A DNA stretch of 7,413 nt from NCBI GenBank assembly GCA_001717015.1, contig MAGV01000063.1, positions 5,994-13,406 of the forward strand. Reading direction: 5' to 3'. Positions 1 through 6,202 of this stretch are shown piece by piece; within the stretch, counting starts at the first letter, position 1, and each line of letters starts with the position of its first letter. Position numbers and translations under genes: made by a program. This DNA is from Candidatus Methanosuratincola petrocarbonis (ex Vanwonterghem et al. 2016). GTDB lineage: Archaea > Thermoproteota > Methanomethylicia > Methanomethylicales > Methanomethylicaceae. The notes beneath the pieces are model-generated. The model was not told the origin of the DNA and searched no databases. It saw only the letters and a program-made list of their open reading frames with translations.

Positions 1-123
1 CTGATCACCCCGGACATTGTCAGGAGGATCGTCGAGGAGGGCGGCCAGGTCCTCTCAGTGAGGCCGTTCCTGCCGTCCCTCGAGGAGACCTACTTGAGGT
101 TAGTTGAGGGGATGCGCGGGTGA
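1..123 (+). CDS. ABC transporter ATP-binding protein, C-terminal end (partial)
   Basis: An open frame enters from base 1 and ends at TGA 121-123, giving about 40 residues. The tail has a run SVRPFLPSLEETYLRLVEG, which resembles the extreme C-terminus of NatA/CcmA-like ABC ATPases, where a valine-arginine-proline stretch is followed by a 'SLEE.(F/Y)L.L' helix. The nucleotide-binding motifs (Walker A, signature, Walker B) would lie upstream of the window and are not visible. The stop overlaps the start of the ABC-2 permease by 4 nt (GTGA), so the two are almost certainly translated together and form one transporter, with this subunit hydrolysing ATP on the cytoplasmic face. The substrate cannot be told. 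The assignment rests on the tail pattern plus the adjacent permease. Confidence 0.82.
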   Translation: MITPDIVRRIVEEGGQVLSVRPFLPSLEETYLRLVEGMRG

Positions 124-944
124 ATTTCGGGAACGCGATGCTGGTATTCCGGAAGGACTGGAAGGAGATCAGGAGGAACTACCAGGTCCTGGCGCCGATC
201 ATATTCGTTCCCCTGGTCTTCACCACCGTGCTGCCGCTGATCCTAGTCCTAGTCCCCTCAGTGGTCGGGGTGCCAGGCACGGCTTTCCAGCTCATCGGAC
301 CAATGTTCGAGAACCTCCCCCCGGAGGTCAGGGCAGCGGTAGCGGGGATGGGCGCGGAGGAGGCGATGGTCTACGTATTCGCCCTCTACTTCTTCGCCCC
401 GTTCTTCCTCATAATACCCATCATGGCCTCCAGCGTCCTCGCCTCAGACAGCTTTGCGGGCGAGAAGGACAGGAAGACCCTTGAGGCGCTGCTCGCTACG
501 CCGCTCAAGGACGGGGAGCTGCTTCTGGGGAAGGTTCTCGTCTCGTTCATACCGTCGATCCTCGTTACCTTCGCCTCCTTTGCGGTCTACTGCCTGGTCG
601 TGGACCTTGCGTCGGTCCTCCACTTCGGGGGGGAGTTGCTGCTACCCAATACGCTCTGGATGCTCTTCATATTCGGAGTCACCCCGCTCGTGGCCTTGGC
701 GGGCATAGGGGTCACGGTCATAATTTCGCTCCGTGTAAAGGGCTACAGGGAGGCGCAGCAGATGAGCGCCATCCTGATCGCGCCAGTCTTGGCGCTCGTC
801 TTCGCAGAGGTCGGCGGCGCAATAGTCTTCGGGCCGCTTATGATACTCCTCATGATAGGGTTGTTCGCGCTGGTTAATGCGGTAGTGCTGGTCTTGGGGA
901 TCAGGCACTTCAACAGGGAAGAACTCCTCACCAGGGGCGGCTGA
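120..944 (+). CDS. ABC-2 type transporter permease (NatB-like)
   Basis: This 274-residue integral membrane protein is the permease half of an ABC transporter whose ATPase gene ends just upstream. About six hydrophobic helices are visible, near residues 24-48, 84-108, 137-162, 178-204, 213-233 and 236-262. Between helices 2 and 3 sits SFAGEKDRKTLEALLATPL (residues 111-129), the cytoplasmic 'E+..+T.E.LL.TP' signature of ABC-2 permeases such as NatB. A loop of roughly 35 residues between helices 1 and 2 is probably external. The start is GTG at 120, overlapping the ATPase stop by 4 nt, with a GAGGGG ribosome binding site at 106-111 placed 8 nt before it; the next ATG (138) has no comparable site. 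Length and layout fit the family. Whether it exports a drug, a lipid-linked sugar, sodium or a peptide cannot be read from sequence. Confidence 0.88.
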   Translation: MNFGNAMLVFRKDWKEIRRNYQVLAPIIFVPLVFTTVLPLILVLVPSVVGVPGTAFQLIGPMFENLPPEVRAAVAGMGAEEAMVYVFALYFFAPFFLIIPIMASSVLASDSFAGEKDRKTLEALLATPLKDGELLLGKVLVSFIPSILVTFASFAVYCLVVDLASVLHFGGELLLPNTLWMLFIFGVTPLVALAGIGVTVIISLRVKGYREAQQMSAILIAPVLALVFAEVGGAIVFGPLMILLMIGLFALVNAVVLVLGIRHFNREELLTRGG

Positions 945-957
945 CCAAATCCCCCTC

Positions 958-1055
958 ATGCGACCAGTCCCGCATAAACCATCTTTAATAGGTCTGGACC
1001 TCCAAGTTTTGCTAATTTCAGATAAGTATAAAGAGATTAATACCAAATTGTTATT
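958..1055 (+). promoter_or_regulatory. Intergenic promoter of the surface glycoprotein gene
   Basis: The gap after the permease turns abruptly AT-rich over 1011-1057. The best archaeal TATA-like element is AGTATAAAG at 1025-1033, preceded by a purine-rich AGATAA stretch that could serve as a BRE. By the usual spacing of about 26 nt from the TATA centre, transcription would begin near 1055, leaving a leader of about 16 nt that carries the GGTG ribosome binding site. A second TATA-like element, CTTTAATA at 983-990, is a weaker alternative. A short inverted repeat (ATGCG 958-962 with CGCAT 971-975) could fold after the permease stop, but its 5-bp stem has no T-run behind it. The gap and this promoter suggest the glycoprotein gene is not read as part of the transporter operon. 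Confidence 0.55.
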
Positions 1056-1059
1056 TTGT

Positions 1060-1063
1060 GGTG
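1060..1063 (+). promoter_or_regulatory. Ribosome binding site GGTG that decides a TTG start
   Basis: GGTG at 1060-1063 lies exactly 7 nt before the TTG at 1071. The same GGTG-7 nt-TTG arrangement precedes carA in this window. This favours 1071 as the true start over the in-frame TTG at 1056, which would put the ribosome binding site inside the gene. Confidence 0.55.
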
Positions 1064-1070
1064 TAAAGTT

Positions 1071-3482
1071 TTGAGAATTTTTAAGGGGGCTGCCGCAGCT
1101 CTCCTATTAACCGCGCTCATACTCTGCGCTTCTCCCTCGGTCTTGTCAGCCGGGCTGACGATCACGGTCGATTCAGACACCTCCCTCTACTCAGCGGGGG
1201 AGACAGTCTCCATAAGCGTGTCAGGGCCCCCATCGTTCGTCTCGGTCGCGGTCGCAGGACCTTCAGGCGAGGTGTTCAGGAATGACTCACTCGTCATCGG
1301 GTCTTCCGGGACGTTGACTGTCAACGTCTCCACGGTCGGGCTCCCCACAGGATCCTACAACATCACCGCGAATGGGACGGCTGGCACTGCCCAGGCAGCC
1401 TTCAGGCTGGTCCAGCCGTTCGGAAGGGTCTCATGCTACGCCGTCTCAAAGACCGGCGAGCAGTTATCTACCCAAGTCCCCACCTACTACTACTTCAATG
1501 GCTCTGTCTTGAGCATGATCGTGAACATCTCGGCGCCGAACGACCACGTGTCCGCCGAGATCGACCTTGGCTGGCTCGGGTACGGGACGCTGAGCCTCTC
1601 GCCGGCTGGGAACGGGACTTGGGCGAACGGGACAAATCCCGACGGATCGGGCTGGTACGCATTCTTGGTGAACCGCACGGTGCCATCAGGGTTCCTCTCC
1701 AAGGGCATATTCTCGACTCCCATACACATTAAAGTCCCCGCTGGACCGACAATCACCTTGAACTCTACGTCCTTCACGGCAGTACTCAACTTCCAGCCGG
1801 CAGACTATGACGCCAGGCTCGGGGGCGCGACCACAGACTGGAGGGGGATAAGGGACTTCACAAACGCTTCAGGAATCGTGCTCGAGTTCTTCAGTGGGAG
1901 CGATCCGGTTGCGAGGATAGCATATGCCGGCGCCCTGAACCTCTGCGACCCGGTAACGGCGAATTCGCTTTTCGGGTTGAACGAGCACATCCGGATCGGC
2001 GCGGGGACGGTAGGGGTCAATGTCTCGGCCCTCCCGGCGCTTGATGCCCCAGCCAACATAAGCATGTATGGGCTCATCTTCCAGAACCAGCCCGGAGTGC
2101 TTTTCGACGGGAGCCCAGCCGTCAGGACTGGTCAGAGCTCGGGCGGACCAGTCAGATCCCTGTCTTGGGATGCCACATCGGGAACCCTGGCTCTGGAGGT
2201 CGACAGGATGGGGGAGTACACCGCCGACGGCGACCCTCCCTACTTAGCCTATTCCGAGCCGAGGGAAGGGGCATTCACGGGCGACCCGACGCCGACGGTG
2301 GGGATCCTCGTGAGGGATGCAGTCTCGGAGGTGTCACAGTCGGGCGTCGTCCTGAGGGTCGACGGCACGGCGACCAGCCCAGCGCTCGGGGCAGCGTCCC
2401 CTAGGGGGCTTTGGGTGAACGCGACGGCGGGCGCGCTCGACGACGGGTGGCACACATTCACGGCTACAGTCAGCGATGTGCTGGGCAACACTGCCGTGGT
2501 CGCGCTGAGGCTCGCTGTGGACACGACGCCGCCGGAAGTCGCAGGCTACCTGCCACTGAATGGTTCATATGTTGGGGATCCCAGGCCGAGGGTCTCGGCC
2601 AACTTCACGGACGCCCTTTCCGGGGTTTCCCACGCTGCCCTGACGATCAATTCATGGGATGCGACGACGAGCACCGGCGAGACGATAGACTTCTCACCCC
2701 CGTTCAACTTCACAGAGGGCACTTACAACGCCACAATCGAGGTCTTCGACGGGGTTGGCAACGCATACGCGTTTACGTGGGCGTTCACGGTCGACCTCAC
2801 CCCGCCCACGATATCCTACTTCCACCCGGAGAGGGCGATGATAGTGCCTTACAACGACTCGGTCTATGCCGGATTCGGGGACAATTACGGGGTCGACTTG
2901 GACCGGATCAGCCTCCTGATAGACGGCGTGGCTGTGGAAGGCTTCGCCAACCTGAGCTACAATGCGCTGCTGTACTACCCGTCCCCTCCGCTCTCAAAGG
3001 GGATGCACGACGCCGAGCTCAGGGTCTACGACCTCGCAGGTAACAACGCCACGGAGGCATGGTCTTTCAGGGTGGACGACATACCACCCACGGTAATCGA
3101 GACGAAGCCCTTGAACGGGAGCGTGATCACGGACAGGACGCTGACCATAAGCGCAACCCTCTTCGACAACCTTGAGGTGAAGCCCGATTCGGTAAAGCTG
3201 AGGGTGGACGGCGTGGACAGGACCTCGCAAGCAGTCATAACCAAGACCAGCGCCAGCTGCCAGCTCATCCTGGACCTCGGAGTGCACACGGCGGAGATAA
3301 CTCTGGCGGATACCTCCGACAACTTCAACACCGTAACCTGGACCTTCACGATCAAGGAGCCGGAGCCGCTCCCGCCAGAGATGATCAGGGACATAATCAT
3401 AATGGCTGTACTCGTCGTGGCGGTCGTGGCGGTCCTACTGCTGGTCTTCATGATGGGAAACAGGAGGAGGCAGAGGTACTGA
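1071..3482 (+). CDS. Secreted, membrane-anchored Ig-like repeat surface glycoprotein (S-layer-like)
   Basis: From TTG 1071 the protein has 803 residues (808 if the in-frame TTG at 1056 is used). Residues 1-27 look like a signal peptide: basic RIFK start, hydrophobic core, likely cleavage after LSA. Residues 28-113 form a beta-rich domain. The region at about 249-387 contains TTDWRGIRDFTNASGIV and resembles a beta-sandwich module I recall from archaeal surface proteins, but I cannot name it. Four Ig-like repeats follow (about 388-763), most opening with 'D.(T/I)PP'. The C-terminus has a transmembrane helix (about 774-795) and a basic tail GNRRRQRY, so the bulk faces outside with a short cytoplasmic end. 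I count 22 N-X-S/T sequons spread along the chain, as in archaeal S-layer or other N-glycosylated surface proteins. Mature cysteines are few (about residues 122, 292, 730). No catalytic motif was seen; a structural or adhesive role is likely but inferred. Confidence 0.8.
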   Translation: MRIFKGAAAALLLTALILCASPSVLSAGLTITVDSDTSLYSAGETVSISVSGPPSFVSVAVAGPSGEVFRNDSLVIGSSGTLTVNVSTVGLPTGSYNITANGTAGTAQAAFRLVQPFGRVSCYAVSKTGEQLSTQVPTYYYFNGSVLSMIVNISAPNDHVSAEIDLGWLGYGTLSLSPAGNGTWANGTNPDGSGWYAFLVNRTVPSGFLSKGIFSTPIHIKVPAGPTITLNSTSFTAVLNFQPADYDARLGGATTDWRGIRDFTNASGIVLEFFSGSDPVARIAYAGALNLCDPVTANSLFGLNEHIRIGAGTVGVNVSALPALDAPANISMYGLIFQNQPGVLFDGSPAVRTGQSSGGPVRSLSWDATSGTLALEVDRMGEYTADGDPPYLAYSEPREGAFTGDPTPTVGILVRDAVSEVSQSGVVLRVDGTATSPALGAASPRGLWVNATAGALDDGWHTFTATVSDVLGNTAVVALRLAVDTTPPEVAGYLPLNGSYVGDPRPRVSANFTDALSGVSHAALTINSWDATTSTGETIDFSPPFNFTEGTYNATIEVFDGVGNAYAFTWAFTVDLTPPTISYFHPERAMIVPYNDSVYAGFGDNYGVDLDRISLLIDGVAVEGFANLSYNALLYYPSPPLSKGMHDAELRVYDLAGNNATEAWSFRVDDIPPTVIETKPLNGSVITDRTLTISATLFDNLEVKPDSVKLRVDGVDRTSQAVITKTSASCQLILDLGVHTAEITLADTSDNFNTVTWTFTIKEPEPLPPEMIRDIIIMAVLVVAVVAVLLLVFMMGNRRRQRY
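2232..3359 (+). repeat. Four tandem Ig-like domain repeats coded within the surface glycoprotein
   Basis: Four diverged units of about 91-97 codons can be lined up at 2232-2522, 2523-2795, 2796-3080 and 3081-3359. Shared landmarks are a start with PP (DPPYL, TTPPEV, LTPPTI, DIPPTV), a mid-unit beta strand (VVLRVDG, AALTINS, ISLLIDG, VKLRVDG), and an end of the type 'G.(H/Y).(F/A).(A/I).(V/L).D..(G/D)N...(W/L).(F/L).V'. Units 2 and 4 both carry LNGS nine residues after the PP, which is also a glycosylation sequon. The similarity is at protein level; the DNA has diverged, so this is an old domain duplication rather than a recent DNA repeat. Confidence 0.75.
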
Positions 3483-3548
3483 CCCTCCGGGGGGGCTGGC
3501 CGGCACCAGACACTCTCTGCGAGAATCGGATGGGAACAAGAAGCCTGA
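3483..3548. other. Short convergent intergenic gap
   Basis: Sixty-six bases separate the stops of the plus-strand glycoprotein gene and the minus-strand glycosyltransferase gene. I see no T-run on either strand of the kind that ends archaeal transcripts, and only a weak 4-bp hairpin (CTGG 3496-3499 with CCAG 3506-3509). Transcripts from the two sides may overlap at their 3' ends. No small gene is evident. Confidence 0.5.
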
Positions 3549-4259
3549 CTAGTATGACTCGCGGTGGTAATTACCAACTGTCCGCCTTCCCCTGATCAGC
3601 ATCAGGTCGCCCCTGATCCAGCCGTTCAGCACCCGAATGATCCCGTACTTCTCGAAACGCCTTGCGGATGCCCTGACCATCGTGCTCCTGGTGTAGACCA
3701 CCCTCCCGAGCCGCTTCAGGCGGAAGCCGAGCTCGACATCGTCGCAGAGGGGATAGTCGGTGTAACCGCCGACCTCGAAGAACTTGTCCCTGAGGACGGC
3801 AGTGTTAGTCCCCCGCGTGCCCACAATCCCCATCAGGTAGGTCACGTCCGAGAATAGGTTGACGAAGAAGTAAAGGAGGCGGTACTTGAACTTGTTCTCC
3901 AGCGGGTAGTCCGGGCCGCAGACCGCCACTACCCCCTCTGTGAAGTTGGATCTTATCCTCTCGAGCCAATCCGGCTCCGGGGCAACGTCGGCGTCGGTGT
4001 GCACCAGTATCCTCCCCCTGGCGACCTTTGCGCCGTCGTGCCTAGCCCCTCCGACCCCCCTCCCGGTCTGCTGGATCACCCTGTCGGCGTACCTCGACGC
4101 GACCTCGACAGTCCTGTCGCGGCTGCCTCCGTCCACAACGATGATCTCGTACTCCGACCTGGGTATGGTCTGCCTCGAGAGGTGCGCGAGGGTGCGGGCG
4201 ATGACCTTCTCCTCGTTGTAGGTGGGCACGATCACCGAGATGTCTACCAATTGGACCAC
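3549..4259 (-). CDS. Family 2 glycosyltransferase (GT-A fold), soluble
   Basis: This 236-residue protein has the hallmarks of GT2 enzymes, which move a sugar from a nucleotide or lipid-phosphate donor to an acceptor. The N-terminal nucleotide-binding part opens with ISVIVPTYNEE (about residues 7-17), followed by VVDGGSRDRT (41-50) and the metal-binding DxD motif in HTDADV (D89, D91). An acceptor-side acidic motif CDDVELGFRLKRLG lies at 172-185, followed by RRFEKYG (200-206). Residues 125-147 are hydrophobic/aromatic but lie inside the catalytic domain; there is no clear C-terminal membrane anchor, so it is probably cytoplasmic or peripheral. The GTG start at 4259 directly abuts the TGA of the upstream ACT-domain gene, with AGAGGAG inside that gene's end as ribosome binding site, so the two are co-transcribed. 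The substrate is unknown; glycan or lipid-linked sugar assembly for surface glycoproteins is plausible from the neighbouring sequon-rich gene. Confidence 0.88.
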   Translation of the reverse strand: MVQLVDISVIVPTYNEEKVIARTLAHLSRQTIPRSEYEIIVVDGGSRDRTVEVASRYADRVIQQTGRGVGGARHDGAKVARGRILVHTDADVAPEPDWLERIRSNFTEGVVAVCGPDYPLENKFKYRLLYFFVNLFSDVTYLMGIVGTRGTNTAVLRDKFFEVGGYTDYPLCDDVELGFRLKRLGRVVYTRSTMVRASARRFEKYGIIRVLNGWIRGDLMLIRGRRTVGNYHRESY

Positions 4260-4988
4260 TCAGGGGCTCCTCTTTCTGGCGACCTGCATATTTCTGTTTT
4301 GAGGCGGATGTGTCGGGGTTTCCCTGTTAGCCGCGGCCCTGGCAGTCGAGATCAGCTCGGTGAGGGCTGCGAGTGCCTTGCCAACGCTCTCCATCGATAT
4401 CAGAACGATCGTCTCTGTGAAGCAGCTCACGGTCTCCTCGATGTTTAGGCCGATCCTCGAGAGGGCCCTGTAGAAGACCGATATGCAGCCAGGGGTGTTG
4501 ATTATCTCCTCTGGGCTCTGGATCACCAGCGCAGCCAGGTTCTCCTTCCTGTCCAAGATCTGCCCGGGATCGAAGGAAGCCGCGGCTTTCGCGATCACCC
4601 TCTGGTCCATTATTATCGTCATCGAGGAGGATCCGATCAGTATCTGGAGAAATTCGCTCCAGAAGTTGTCGATGAGGGACTGCAGCGCCTTGAGGTTCTC
4701 CCCAGTCTTCTCCACGGAGAGCTTCGCGACATCGGTCCTCACGCTGAGGACGCTCCCAGCCACCACCCCGTTGATGTCCAAGTCCTTGTCAGGGAGGTCG
4801 AGCTTGACCCTCCGGACCGAGGTGGCTATCCCGGAGAGCTTAACCTTCCGGCCTACAGCCTCCGAGACCCGCGGGCGCAGCATCCTCGCGACCGAGCTGT
4901 AGTTCGCATACCCCCTCCTCAACGCGTCCTGGAGCGGGGGGTCCTGATCGACGAGGTTCTGTACGACCCTCGATATGGATTTGACCAT
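4260..4988 (-). CDS. ACT-domain protein of unknown function, possible amino-acid sensor
   Basis: This 242-residue soluble protein is not one I can name. Residues 150-214 match the aspartokinase type of ACT domain: LAALVIQSPE, then NTPGCISVFYRALSRIG, then LNIEETVSCFTETIVLISME, then a helix ending ALTELI. ACT domains often bind amino acids and control enzymes or regulators. Residues about 75-135 (AGSVLSVRTDVAKLSV ... MTIIMDQ) have strand-helix-strand character and may be a degenerate second ACT unit. Residues 4-62 are helical, with YANYSSVARMLRPRV resembling a helix-turn-helix-like segment, but this is weak. The last 28 residues are basic, proline-rich and probably disordered. No kinase or other catalytic domain is present. 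ATG 4988 has GTGA six bases upstream (minus strand 4998-4995). It leads a two-gene unit with the glycosyltransferase and diverges from carAB, which suggests, without proving, a regulatory role in nitrogen or amino-acid metabolism. Confidence 0.65.
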   Translation of the reverse strand: MVKSISRVVQNLVDQDPPLQDALRRGYANYSSVARMLRPRVSEAVGRKVKLSGIATSVRRVKLDLPDKDLDINGVVAGSVLSVRTDVAKLSVEKTGENLKALQSLIDNFWSEFLQILIGSSSMTIIMDQRVIAKAAASFDPGQILDRKENLAALVIQSPEEIINTPGCISVFYRALSRIGLNIEETVSCFTETIVLISMESVGKALAALTELISTARAAANRETPTHPPQNRNMQVARKRSP

Positions 4989-5074
4989 TTTCAGTCACTT
5001 TTGTTGCATTCATTAATAAAATGACCAAAAACAATATAAATTTTAGCCTCTCACTCACTTAAGGGTGCTGGTTT
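4989..5074. promoter_or_regulatory. Divergent promoter region between the ACT-domain gene and carA
   Basis: This AT-rich gap serves genes on both strands. The near-symmetrical AATATAAATTTT at 5033-5044 can be read as a TATA box in either direction: on the minus strand it would place a start near 5011, with a leader of about 22 nt for the ACT-domain gene; on the plus strand near 5063, giving carA a very short leader. A second element, TTAATAAAA at 5013-5021, is an alternative TATA for carA with a start near 5043. Between them TCATT (5010-5014) and AATGA (5020-5024) form a 5-5-5 dyad that could be a regulator site. Start positions are inferred from usual archaeal spacing, not observed. Confidence 0.55.
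5063..5067 (+). promoter_or_regulatory. Ribosome binding site GGGTG that decides the carA TTG start
   Basis: GGGTG ends at 5067, 7 nt before the TTG at 5075. An in-frame stop TAA at 5060-5062 rules out any longer reading, and no ATG or GTG lies between it and 5075. The first in-frame ATG is about 37 codons later, inside the conserved N-terminal domain, so TTG is the best start. Confidence 0.6.
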
Positions 5075-6202
5075 TTGCTCAACAGGGCTAAAGGAGTGCT
5101 GGTCCTGGAGGACGGTACGGTCTTCTACGGGAGGGCTTTTGGAGCCAACAAAAGAGTGCTGGGGGAAGTCGTCTTCTCCACATCGATGGTTGGGTATCCG
5201 GAGTCGCTGACGGACCCGTCCTACAATGGGCAGATCCTGACGCTCACCTACCCGATTGTCGGGAACTACGGGGTTCCAGTCTGCAGCGCCGGGCAGATCC
5301 CCGACTGCTTCGAGTCTGACGGGATAAAGGCAGAGGGGCTCATAATCCATGACCTCTGCGACGAGCCGAGCCACTGGACCAGCGGCAGGACCCTCGACGA
5401 GTGGCTGAAGGACGAGGGGATCCCCGGGATTTACGGGATAGACACCCGGAAGCTCACGAAGAGGCTCAGGGAAAGGGGCGTTATGAAGGGGGCGATCCAG
5501 ACCCTCGCGGAGGGGGAGGATCCGGACGTGGAGGGGATCTTCGCCGAGCTCGCCAAGTTCGACATAGAGACGAAGAACCTGGTGGAGGAGGTCTCGATCA
5601 AGAGGGCGCTGGTTTACGAGGGGGCTGGGCCGACGGTCGTGCTGATCGACTGCGGCGTGAAGCTGAACATAGTGAGGAACCTGCTCAGGAGGGGGGTCAG
5701 GCTGGTCAGGGTTCCGTTCAACACGAGCTTCGAGGAGGTGCTCAGCTACGAGCCCGCAGGGGTCTTCCTCAGCAACGGCCCTGGGAACCCCAAGGTCTGC
5801 GCCGAGACGATAAGGTGCGCTAGGAGGCTGCTGGAGGCTGACTTGCCAGTGATGGGGATCTGCCTGGGGAACCAGATACTCGCGCTTGCCGCGGGCGGCG
5901 AGACGTACAAGCTGAAGTACGGGCACAGGGCGCAGAACCAGCCCGTGATAGAGCTGGGGACCGGGAAGGGGTACATCACTACGCAGAACCACGGCTATGC
6001 CGTCGATGAGGAGTCGCTCGAAAGGACGCCTTTCGAGACCTGCTTCATAAACGCAAACGACAGGACCGTCGAGGGGATATACCACCCGGAGAAGGAGGTC
6101 TTCGCGGTGCAGTGGCACCCTGAGGCTTCGCCCGGACCGTACGACACGGAGTTCCTGTTTGACAAGTTCATAGAGGCTGTGAGGGGGTACAAGAGTGCCT
6201 AA
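5075..6202 (+). CDS. carA: Carbamoyl-phosphate synthetase small (glutaminase) subunit
   Basis: CarA hydrolyses glutamine and channels the ammonia to CarB, which makes carbamoyl phosphate for pyrimidine and arginine synthesis. The 375 residues match the usual length of about 360-380. The N-terminal small-subunit domain (about 1-150) includes [28 protein letters not shown] and [18 protein letters not shown]. The C-terminal class I glutamine amidotransferase domain (about 186-370) has SNGPGNP (233-239), the nucleophile Cys263 in [16 protein letters not shown] (283-291), [11 protein letters not shown] (302-312) and the catalytic His348/Glu350 in [16 protein letters not shown] has Asn where E. coli has His after the nucleophile loop; I believe this is common in archaea. 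The start is TTG. The carB start lies inside the end of carA (8-nt overlap), so the two are translationally linked. Confidence 0.97.
   Translation: MLNRAKGVLVLEDGTVFYGRAFGANKRVLGEVVFSTSMVGYPESLTDPSYNGQILTLTYPIVGNYGVPVCSAGQIPDCFESDGIKAEGLIIHDLCDEPSHWTSGRTLDEWLKDEGIPGIYGIDTRKLTKRLRERGVMKGAIQTLAEGEDPDVEGIFAELAKFDIETKNLVEEVSIKRALVYEGAGPTVVLIDCGVKLNIVRNLLRRGVRLVRVPFNTSFEEVLSYEPAGVFLSNGPGNPKVCAETIRCARRLLEADLPVMGICLGNQILALAAGGETYKLKYGHRAQNQPVIELGTGKGYITTQNHGYAVDEESLERTPFETCFINANDRTVEGIYHPEKEVFAVQWHPEASPGPYDTEFLFDKFIEAVRGYKSA

Noticed and set aside
104..484. Plus-strand 126-codon frame overlapping the permease start
   Set aside because: It is out of frame with the permease, and its composition (Gly, Arg, Pro, His) is typical of a shifted reading of GC-rich coding DNA.
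958..975. Inverted repeat ATGCG/CGCAT after the permease as a terminator
   Set aside because: The stem is only 5 bp with an 8-nt loop and no T-run follows, so it is not distinguishable from chance; it is noted only in the promoter entry.
1113..1130. Cysteine in the signal peptide (LILC) as a lipoprotein attachment site
   Set aside because: The residue before the cysteine is Leu rather than Gly, Ala or Ser, and the hydrophobic core runs through it; ordinary cleavage after LSA fits better, and the protein already has a C-terminal anchor.
2411..3043. Plus-strand 210-codon frame inside the glycoprotein gene
   Set aside because: It is out of frame with the clear Ig-repeat protein, has a low-complexity Arg/Gly/His composition, and lacks a convincing ribosome binding site.
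3026..3577. Minus-strand 183-codon frame extending past the end of the glycosyltransferase gene
   Set aside because: It lies almost wholly opposite the glycoprotein gene, and its Ser/Thr-rich translation is the antisense image of that gene.
5861..5881. Asn instead of His after the CarA nucleophile loop (GICLGNQ) as an inactive glutaminase
   Set aside because: The nucleophile Cys263 and the His348/Glu350 pair are intact, the changed position is not catalytic, and I believe the variant is common in archaeal CarA.
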